NCBI RefSeq assembly: GCF_949987515.2
Contig: NC_082684.1
Location: 44,792,006-44,856,005 of the forward strand
DNA: 64,000 nucleotides
DNA from: Delphinus delphis
Lineage: Eukaryota > Chordata > Mammalia > Artiodactyla > Delphinidae
Direction of reading: 5' to 3'
Shown piece by piece: positions 56,278-64,000 of the stretch. The notes under the pieces were generated by a model. It was not told where the DNA came from. It saw nothing but the letters and a program-made list of their open reading frames with translations, and did not search any database. The position numbers and the translations under genes were made by a program. The stretch's first letter is position 1; every line of letters starts with the position of its first letter.

Positions 56278-56592
56278 CATCACTTGGTATCCACTGGGGA
56301 CTGGTTCCAGGACCCCCACAGATACCAAAGTCTGCGGATACTCAAGGCCCTTATATAAAATGGCCCTTATATAGTATTTGCAATAACCTATGCACATCCT
56401 CCTGTATACTTTGTCATCTCCAGGATACTTATAATACCTAACACAATGTAAATGCTAAGTAGATAGTTGCCAGCATGTGGAAAATTCAAATGTTGCTTTT
56501 TGGAACTTTCTGGAATTTTTTTCAAATATTTTTGGTGCTCGGTGGAATTCGCATATGTGGAACTCATGGATAGGGAGGGCTGTCTGTAGTTC
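56278..56592 (+). mobile_element. MER2/Tigger-type DNA transposon
   Basis: Left end 'cttggtatccactggggac' with 'ccaggacccccacagatacc'. Then 'aagtctgcggatactcaagg', 'cctatgcacatcctcctg' and 'acttataatacctaacac', and the right end 'gtggaactcatggataggg' with 'gagggctgtct'. This is nearly the full span of a non-autonomous Tigger (pogo/Tc1-mariner) element with some internal loss. No transposase. Confidence 0.85.
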
Positions 56593-57708
56593 TCTATTCC
56601 AGCCACACATGTAACTACTTTGCCCAGACCTAAGATTAGTCACAACCCATAAGGCACGCTGGGAAGAAATCGGAATGTGATGTAAGGACTTAGCAGCTGG
56701 ATTAACTGTGGGCTCAGCTTAGGTGATCTCACCTTAGATACTTTGGTTCGTTCTCTGGTCTTCTTCTCGCAGAGGCTCTAGTTAGTGTATTTTAAAGACT
56801 GTGACTTCATCAATCAGAGGTCATCCGAAAATGAGTCCAGTCTTTCTCTTGTCTCCTCCCACTTTGCTTCTTCTCCTTTCCCTCTTTTTCTTCCCACCTC
56901 TCCACTTTTCTCAGTCCACTCTGCTCTGACTATCCTCCCTCCCCAGTGGCAAGTCCAAAGGACACGACTCCAGGATCCTTGCAGGAGACGATCGTTGGCC
57001 TCATTACTAAAATGACGGTGTGTCTTCTTTCCTTGAATCTGTGGCCCCAGCATCCTATCCAGATAGCATCTCCCTTCACCTTCAATGGTGCTCAGATGTG
57101 AGTGATGAATTATGTGGCTGCTTTAGTCACTGGAGACCGGCTCATTCTCAAAAACATTTGACCTCAGCGGAGAGCTGTTTAAATGCCAGGAGGATTTTAA
57201 CGAATACAAATATACAATTTAGGGAGTGTCAGGGTGTGGCAAAAGAGTCACCATAAAGCTAATAATACACAGAATGAGATGGTCCAGAAGCCTGGGTTAA
57301 GTCCCACCAGAGTCCATAGGGTTAAGTCAGAGCTGGGAACCCTTGGTTATGATGCTGAGGCGGGAGGGTCAGCCGTGAGCAGGCTTGACCTTGGAGTCCT
57401 GCTTGGGGGCACATGGATCTAGCTGGGAGTTTTGGGGGGTGAGTTGGGGGTGTCTTTCAGTCTGGATACTTGACAAATGGCAGGTCATGCGGGGATGAGG
57501 CTGGAGCAGAAACAAAGGGCTCAAGAGAGATGCTGGCCAAGGAGCTGTGTCTTCCCAGTAGAGAGTGAGAGGAGATTCAAATCACACTTTGCCCTGCTCT
57601 TAAAGGGCCCCCTCTTCTGTGTTGGGTAAACTTTGGGAAGTTGTCTTCCACGAAAACAAGAATCTGTTATGTAGCTTAAATAATTCCTGGATTAAGAATC
57701 AGTTTCTC
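56593..57708. other. Unique sequence, nothing recognised
   Basis: Pyrimidine-rich at 56,830-56,950. No repeat or known exon is recognised. Confidence 0.4.
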
Positions 57709-57993
57709 GGGCTTCCCTGGTGACGCAGTGGTTGAGAATCTGCCTGCTAATGCAGGGGACACGGGTTCGAGCCCTGGTCTGGGAGGATCCCACATGCCGC
57801 GGAGCCACTAGGCCCGTGAGCCACAACTACTGAGCCTGCGCATCTGAAGCCTGTGCTCTGCAACAAGAGAGGCTGCAATAGTGAGAGGCCCGCGCACCGC
57901 GATGCAGAGTGGCCCCCGCTTGCCACAACTAGAGAAAGCCCTTGCACAGAAACGAAGACCCAACACAGCAAAAATAAATAAATAAATTAATAA
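57709..57993 (+). mobile_element. CHR-type tRNA SINE (long form)
   Basis: Starts with gggcttccc at 57,709 and ends in an AAAT-rich tail near 57,993. The flank aagaatcagttt (57,694-57,705) reappears as aagaatcactta after a second A tract at about 58,026. The transcript may therefore have included about 25 extra bases (ctcctacccccaacatcttc) between two A tracts. Confidence 0.92.
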
Positions 57994-58091
57994 ACTCCTA
58001 CCCCCAACATCTTCTTTAAAAAAAAAGAATCACTTACTAATCATCGTATGTTATTATCTTCATGAAAGAGGGAGAATAACAACAAAAACAT

Positions 58092-58127
58092 GTGCTCATT
58101 TCAGCAGCACATATACTAAAGTTAGAA
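58092..58127 (+). pseudogene. Truncated U6 snRNA pseudogene
   Basis: Starts exactly at the U6 5' end with gtgctc and continues 'agcagcacatatactaaa', matching about the first 36 nt of U6 snRNA with five differences, three of them at the two CpG sites of the parent. The rest of U6 is absent; an A/T-rich run follows. No U6 promoter (PSE/TATA at the usual distance) was seen, so it is a reverse-transcribed fragment. Confidence 0.8.
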
Positions 58128-58570
58128 AATTTTAAAATTAAAAAATAGAGATATGTATAAAAAGCTGGATCTTTCATTCAACACTTGTGAACAATGATTA
58201 CAATCAGTAGCCCTTAATTGAAAACCATAGATCTGAACCAAAATTATAGCAAAATCTGGAATCCTTGCTTATATAGCAGATGTATCTTTCCAGTCATGTT
58301 TAGCTTAAACTAATTGGGAGATGGCAATCTGGCAGGGCTCTGAGTGCTGGAGACTTTGAGCTTGGAATAAAAACTTTAGAAAATCCACAAAGTGAATAAT
58401 CAAGAATTTGCTAAGTTCATTATCCTTCGGGTTAAGGGCTCTGCATAGAATATACAAAAGAAATTAATAGTACTAAAGCCACTAAAGAAATTTTCATAGT
58501 TTTATTAAAAGCAGAGACTTGATCAGTATATGGGAAGCTTGTCTTGTGACATCATTTCTTCTCTTGGCCC
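58128..58570. other. AT-rich unique sequence
   Basis: No gene or repeat is recognised. Confidence 0.4.
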
Positions 58571-58811
58571 AGTGACACATCTTTTTTTTTTTTTTTTTTT
58601 TTTTGCGGTACGCGGGCCCCTCACCACTGTGGCCTCTCCCGTTGCAGAGCACAGGCTCCGGACGCGCAGGCCCAGCGGCCACGGCTCACAGGCCCAGCCG
58701 CTCCGTGGCACGTGGGATCCTCCCGGACCTGGGCACGAACCCGTGTCCCCTGCATCGGCAGGCGGACCCTCAACCACTGCGCCACCAGGGAAGCCCAGTG
58801 ACACATCTTTT
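58571..58811 (-). mobile_element. CHR-2 SINE with perfect target duplication
   Basis: Reverse copy (58,586-58,796). The 15-bp AGTGACACATCTTTT lies at 58,571-58,585 and 58,797-58,811. The A tail is long and pure. Young, and inverted relative to the long SINE 600 bp to its left. Confidence 0.97.
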
Positions 58812-59169
58812 GAAGAACAGAATAAGGAGTACTTGGTACATGCAGCCCACAACCAACAGTCACTGTGGAACTGATCAGGGAGCCTCTGTTGGGGGATCCA
58901 ATTTGGATTAGCCAAGACCCAAACCGAATCATAGTCAGATGGCCAGTTAGAGACTGTATGTCACTAAATAATCAATGCTTCTAGAATCTGGTTGAAACAC
59001 TCTTCTTTTTATAAAGTAGATTTTTGTTTGTTTGTTTGTTTTGTTTTTTAAACACAGAGATGATCCTAGCTAGAAATGTAAAAAAAAGAAAAAAGAAAAA
59101 GAAATTATGAGATTGCAGTTTTTAAACATTGAGCGTAAGAATCAGAGCCCTTGTAAACATGTACAGTCC
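58812..59169. other. Unique sequence with simple repeats
   Basis: TTTG units at 59,025-59,044 and an A/AG-rich run at 59,080-59,102. No gene is recognised. Confidence 0.5.
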
Positions 59170-59250
59170 TGGGTCCTACTTGCAGAGATTCTCATTCAGT
59201 TGGTCTGCCATAGGCCCTGGGAATCTGGGTCTGATGTAGGTGCTATACTG
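59170..59250 (+). mobile_element. MER5-like hAT fragment
   Basis: 'gagattctcattcagttgg' followed by 'gccctgggaatctggg' resembles the middle of MER5-type elements. Short and diverged. Confidence 0.55.
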
Positions 59251-59394
59251 ACTGTGGATTGGATGCCAAATGCAAACTCCTATGGTTTGGGGCTGGAGGG
59301 GAGAGAAGAGGCTGTTGAAACCTCAGGCCTTATGAGCCGATACTGCCAAAGTCAGGCAGCCAGACTGGTCAGGGCTAAGGCAATATTGTCAGTC

Positions 59395-59700
59395 TAAAAA
59401 AACAAAAAGACCCACAGATATAGAGAACAAAAGAGTCGTTACCAGTGGGGAGAGGGAAGAGGAGAGGGACGAGATAGGCGTAGGGGATTAAGAGGTACAA
59501 ACTACTATGTATAAAATAAGCTACAAAGATATATTGTGCAGCACAGGGAAGATAGCCAATATTTTGTAATAACTATGAATGGAGTATAACCTTTAAAAAT
59601 TGGGAATCACTATGTTGTATACCTGAAACTTATATAATATGGTAACTCAACCATACTTCAGTTTGAAAAAAAAATAGCTAACTGTATATAAAAAAGAAAA
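59395..59700 (+). mobile_element. L1M 3' end fragment
   Basis: Forward 3' UTR text: 'gagaacaaaagagtcgttacc', 'ggggagagggaagagg', 'atatattgtgcagcacagg', 'cactatgttgtatacctg' and 'aacttatataatatgg'. 5'-truncated, ending in an A-rich tail. Confidence 0.85.
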
Positions 59701-59954
59701 AGAATCAACAGTTTTTGTAGCTAAATGGGCAGCGGCAGTGATATTGTCCACCCAGAGCTTTATCAGGGAAGGAAAAGAAAAGCTCATGGCCGCGAGTGTG
59801 CAGGCCACATTTCCAGACATCATCCCAGAACTGAGAAATCACCCTCCCCGACAAACATCAGCACGCTCAGCTGAATCTGAGCCCTTCATTGAAGTTAGTC
59901 TTGCCTCCTCCTAGATCCTTCCCATGTGAGCCCAATTCATTACCTAGTTCCTTT
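59701..59954. other. Unique sequence, nothing recognised
   Basis: No gene or repeat is recognised. Confidence 0.4.
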
Positions 59955-59958
59955 AAAC

Positions 59959-60259
59959 CAGAGCCTTGGGCTTCCCTGGTGGCGCAGTGGTTAAGAATCC
60001 GCCTGCCAATGCAGGGGACACAGCTTTGAGTCCTGGCCTAGGAAGATCCCACCTGCCACAGAACAACTAAGTCTGTGCGCCACAACTACTAAGCTTGCGC
60101 TCTAGAGCCGGCGCTCCGCAACAAGGGAGGCCACGGCAATGAGAAGCCAGTGCACCGGAGCAAAGAGTAGCCCCCGCTCGCCTCAACTAGCGAAAAGCCC
60201 GGGTGCAGCAACAGAGACCCAGTGCAGCCAAAAAAAAAAAAAAAAAGAAAGCAGAGCCT
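59959..60259 (+). mobile_element. CHR-type tRNA SINE (long form, older)
   Basis: Starts with gggcttccc at 59,968, ends in an A tract to about 60,250, and is flanked by the 8-bp CAGAGCCT at 59,959-59,966 and 60,252-60,259. The body is more diverged than the other long copies ('gcgccacaactactaagc', 'agagtagcccccgctcgc'). Confidence 0.9.
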
Positions 60260-62400
60260 CTTACAATTCATTGCTGAGTGCAAGATCTCTTTGGGCTAGC
60301 AAAGAAAGTACTATTTTTGGATCTTGTTTATTTTATAATTTTGCATATAAAGAGCAGGCAGCCAGAAGCACAAATGATCTATTTTTTTCTCTATTCTCTT
60401 CCCTCCAGCAGAATTCACATTAAAGCTAGAGCAATATTGTTTTGAAAATCACCAAGTACCGGGCACAGCATACGGGCAACTTAAAGTGGCAAAAATACCC
60501 CCACCAATACATACACAGGCCACATGGCACGTACACATCACACCACACATTCTCAAACTGCCCTATATTGCTTTTAAAAATACTCTCTTTTTGTTCTTTT
60601 CTCACATACATTCTCATGTTCTCTTGCTCCCAGCTTTGGTATGGAGTCCACTTTTTGATGTGGTCCGGATCTTAAGGATCCTACCTACCACAGCTGATCA
60701 GATCTAATCCTACGAGATGCTGCTGATGCAGGAACTCGGGCAATCAAAGGTCTCAACACAAGCAGAAGAGAGTCAGCTGTGGATCAGTGAGCCACACTCT
60801 GCTTACAGTTTTTGTGGGCTTAAGGGAAGGAGGTTCAGGCTGAGGACTTTGGGATGTACAAACTGGCCGAACAAACATCAATTTGTCTACCAAAGTGCCT
60901 CTGAATTACAGATGAGTAAAATGGAGTTGTCTTGGGATCTGAGTTATTTGGCTTTAAACTTGCCTGGCAGTACCATTAACTATTGATCTGTTAATTTATG
61001 ATGGTTTAGAACAAGACTTTGATGGAAGCTACTAGACCCTTAACCAGAAAGTCAGTAAGTCTTTTATAAAACAACCTTACCCATGTATTATACATGTCCT
61101 CGTTGGCAAGGCTTCATTGAGGGTATTTCTCAGTCGAGCTTGGATTCACCGACTATTCATAATATTGAAAACCTCCTATTAAACCCAGGCCATTGAAATT
61201 TCTAATTATCTGACCATTAGACATTACCTTAATACTGATGACTCAGTACTCTGTAAATCTCTAACGTGCTAATAAAAAGAGAGTGTGAATCATTTTCATA
61301 TGTTCCCTTTTCTGGGAGATGAATCAGACGCTCTCGCTCCAATGTTTGTGTTCAAAGTTTATTTCAAAACTGGAGTAATTGAAAACATTTCTCTATATGG
61401 AAAATCTAATGAAAATCTTCTTAAGCTAGAGCAGACACTTGCATAAGCCTAATGGGGCAAGTGATGGGGGACCAGAGCGGCTTGAAACTGGGAAAGTCAC
61501 AAGCAAGCAGGGAGAAATGCTATCTGAGCTCCTGTATGGCGGGTCCTTAGTGCGTGTCTGTCCTCGCTCAACCTTTCCTTCACTTTCACGTGTCTTATTT
61601 TCCTTTTACCCACCAGACTGCCTGTCTCCACATTGAGAGACAGTCCTCCCCAAGGTCTAGTTTTCTACAAACAAACAGTCCTGAAAGATCGACTTCTATC
61701 ATTACCATATTTTGGATAGGAGCCCATCTCAGTGAGCTCAAGACACTTTGTAAGTTGGAGGCATATTTGTATGAAAACGAGTGGCAGAGCTCCTTCCCAG
61801 AGTGACTTTAACTGTTCCGTCGATGCCTCACCTTGCTCAGTCCGCCTGCAAATGACCCTCTTCTGCAGACCATGGATCTCTGAAAAATCTTTCCAGATAA
61901 ATTAGGAAAAAACACGCAAATTATTAATAAACTTACGAATAATAAACATGTAGTCTCATCAGTAATTAAAGAACAGCAAATTCCAACAAAATTAAGTTGC
62001 TATTTTTGTGTGTGAATTAATTTGCAAGAGGTTTTTTAGTAATTATAATGCTGGCATTCCCATTAAAATGCTTTTAGGTGACAATAACAAAACAACCAAA
62101 TCAAACCTCTTAAATAACATGTATATGATTTCAAGTGAAAATAAGTCCCAAGGAAGGGGTTCCTGGGTTGATTAATTCAGGACTTCCATGACATCATCAA
62201 GCCCCCATCCTTCACTGGTTTTGTCCCTAAGCTGGCACGCAGACATGACACTGTCCAGTGAAGGAAAGGAGACTGTTTTTCCCTTCTCTCTCTCTCTCTT
62301 TCTCTCTTTTTTTCTTTTTTGATAATGGATTATATTAAGAAGAACTGAAGAAGATGAATCATTTTGAGGCAACTCTCTGTGTATCTAAGGACACTATGCT
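60260..62400. other. Unique sequence, possible conserved noncoding DNA
   Basis: No repeat or exon is recognised over 2.1 kb. Two parts look like candidate enhancers. One is at 61,140-61,430, with TAATTATC, TGACTCAG at 61,239-61,246 and TTCAAAG near 61,351. The other is at 61,900-62,110, with several TAAT/ATTA homeodomain-like cores and CATTCC. These motifs are common, so the call is only suggestive. A CT-rich run lies at 62,285-62,310. Confidence 0.35.
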
Positions 62401-62401
62401 T

Positions 62402-62841
62402 TTTTTTATTATTGAAGTATAGTTGATTTACAATGTTGTATTAGTTTCAGGTATACAGCAAAGTGATTTAGTTATATATATACATATAGGTATATATACA
62501 TATATATATTCTTTTTCATATTCTTTTCCATTATAGGTTATAACAAGATACTGAAACTAGTTCCCTATGCTATACAGTAGGTCCTTGTATCTATTTTATA
62601 TATAGTAGTGTGTATCTATTAATCCCAAACTTCTAATGTATCCCTCCCCCTCCTTTTCCCTTTGGTAACCATAAGTTTGTCTTCTATGTCTGTGAGTCTA
62701 TTTCTGTTTTATAAATAAGTTTATTTGTATCATTGTTTTAGATTCCACATTTAAGTGATATCATATGATGTTTGTCTTTCTCTGTCTGACTTACTTCACT
62801 TAGCATGATAATATCTAGGTCCATCCATGTTGCTGCAAATA
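62402..62841 (-). mobile_element. L1M/L1-like 3' end fragment
   Basis: Reverse 3' end: 'attgaagtatagttgattta', 'caatgttgtattagtttcag', 'gctatacagtaggtcc', 'ggtaaccataagtttg' and 'cttcacttagcatgataa'. A TA-rich tract (62,476-62,512) lies inside it. 5'-truncated. Confidence 0.85.
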
Positions 62842-62864
62842 GGAATGAAAAATATATACCCAGT

Positions 62865-63125
62865 AAACCTCACATCTCACCTCCTTAGCCAGGACTGGGT
62901 CATATGCTCACCTCTAGCCCAATCACTGGCAAGAGAAATGAGATGACCAAGGTTGGTTTAGACTAATCCAGGTTTATTCCCAGAGGAAGTATGGTCACCT
63001 GGACCAACCAAATCTCTATCAACAGAGAAAAAGGGAAAATAATGCTCCTTGGCCAGACAACCCGTGGTGTCTGCTCTGGCTGCCAAGGGTTCAGTGAGAC
63101 AGGCCACACACGTGGCTCATAGGAG
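62865..63125. repeat. Old interspersed repeat, unclassified
   Basis: 'ccaggactgggtcatatg', 'tagcccaatcactggcaag' and 'ttggtttagactaatccag' recall a common ancient mammalian repeat that I cannot name. Orientation is unknown. Confidence 0.35.
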
Positions 63126-63149
63126 TTGTGGAAAGAAATTGGGCATTAT

Positions 63150-63500
63150 ATACCAAGACTCTTAAAAGTGTCCTTAAGCTTTGGCATAGTAATTCCACTT
63201 CTAGGAACAAAGCCCATGGAAAGTGTGCCTAAATAAAGATAAAGCTTTATGCTCAAAGATGTTCACTGGAGCACCCTTTATAACAGGAAAAAGAAAGAAC
63301 AACAACAACGAAACCAAACTTCAGGGTCCAAAAATAAAGAAAAAATCATGTAATTATAGTACATCCATATGATGTGCTGCTCTGTAGCACTTAAAAATGA
63401 TGTTTCCAAAAAGTTTTGAAAAACATGGGAAGATGCTCATATTATAGTGTTAAATGGGGAAAAACAGATATCAGATTGTATATATAACTCTATGTTAGAT
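63150..63500 (+). mobile_element. Ancient L1M ORF2-end fragment
   Basis: Forward old L1M: 'gtaattccacttctagg', 'aaagatgttcactggagc', 'tatagtacatccatatg' and 'ttaaatggggaaaaacag'. It covers the ORF2 3' end and the start of the 3' UTR. No open frame. Confidence 0.75.
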
Positions 63501-63705
63501 ATTAACAGCAACTATCTCCTCAACATCTATTATGAGCTAGTAACCTACACACGATCTCTAATCCTAACAACAACCTTGAAATGTAGGGGTTCTTATGCCC
63601 ATTTGGCAACCCAGGCAACCAAGGCTCAGAGATGTTCAGCAGGTTTTCCAGAATCACTCAGCTAGTAAAAGGCAGGACAGGGATTTGAGTCTAGGTCTTT
63701 CTGGT
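63501..63705 (-). mobile_element. MIR SINE
   Basis: Reverse MIR including head-side text: 'cctaacaacaaccttgaaat', 'ggctcagagatgttcagc' and 'ggacagggatttgagtc'. The order matches nearly the whole element. Confidence 0.8.
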
Positions 63706-64000
63706 TGTTTGAATCATGGCTTCACAGTTTAGGAGCAATTCTCTTTCTTCCCCCTTTTTTGCTGTTCTCTTTTCTCCACAGTAGATGGATAAGATATTAA
63801 TGAGTTTAGCTGCATGAATGAGCCAAGCTTCAGAGGTATAAACACACCTATTGGGACTTTCCTCATCTGTAAAATGGGGAGGATAGATAGGGTCAGCGTT
63901 TCTAAATTATGTTCTGTGAGGTGAATGGAATTACCAGGTGTGCAATTTGAGAACCAGGGCCACTCCTCAAAGGGTAGAGGCCAGAGGAAATCCCCCCAAT
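63706..64000. other. Unique sequence with a short MIR-like piece
   Basis: 'tttcctcatctgtaaaatgg' at about 63,858-63,877 is a MIR core fragment in forward orientation. The text at 63,890-63,960 may be another old transposon relic. No gene is recognised before the window end. Confidence 0.45.

Noticed and set aside
58092..58127. Functional U6 snRNA gene
   Set aside because: Only about a third of U6 is present, with substitutions, and no upstream U6-type promoter was seen.

Overview
The window is mammalian nuclear DNA, very probably from a cetacean (whale or dolphin). The best evidence is the repeat content. It holds seven copies of a tRNA-derived SINE of the CHR-2 type and several longer CHR-type SINEs. 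It also holds two near-full-length (about 7.3 kb) LINE-1 elements of the cetartiodactyl kind, in which several SINE and LINE copies keep clean target-site duplications (TSDs). MIR, L2, MER5, MER2/Tigger, MLT1 and old L1M relics give the usual placental background. I recognise no host protein-coding exon and no functional RNA gene. This looks like an intergenic or deep-intronic stretch shaped by transposons.

Layout: 1-9,084 is unique sequence with scattered SINE, MIR and L1M pieces. 9,085-16,367 is L1 copy A (minus strand) with a complete 5' UTR, broken ORF1, broken ORF2 and a possible short 3' transduction. 16,731-17,420 is an L1M relic. 17,421-22,600 is an AT-rich block that I tentatively read as the inside of an old endogenous retrovirus, because a tRNA-Leu-like primer site abuts an LTR start at 22,335-22,357. 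23,118-23,646 is a probable solo LTR. 24,300-36,600 is mostly unique with MIR, MLT1 and SINE insertions, including one target site used twice by SINEs (31,084-31,373). 36,598-39,420 is a diverged ERVL-type element. 39,500-42,810 is unique sequence with MER5, MIR and L2.

42,840-52,070 is a stack of nested insertions: an old unclassified repeat, then an L1M relic, then L1 copy B, then a CHR-2 SINE. 52,200-64,000 is unique sequence with L2, dinucleotide arrays, SINEs, a MER2/Tigger, a truncated U6 snRNA pseudogene and L1M and MIR relics.

The two L1 copies carry the only recognisable coding capacity. Copy B has an uninterrupted 297-residue ORF1; its ORF2 is broken. Copy A has both frames broken. 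Both share unusual residues at two normally conserved ORF2 sites, and both carry a consensus splice donor on the antisense strand of the 5' UTR. SINEs of this class are thought to be copied by L1 machinery, and the TSDs seen here fit that. All family names come from recognising sequence patterns by eye, without alignment or a database search; boundaries of old repeats are approximate.
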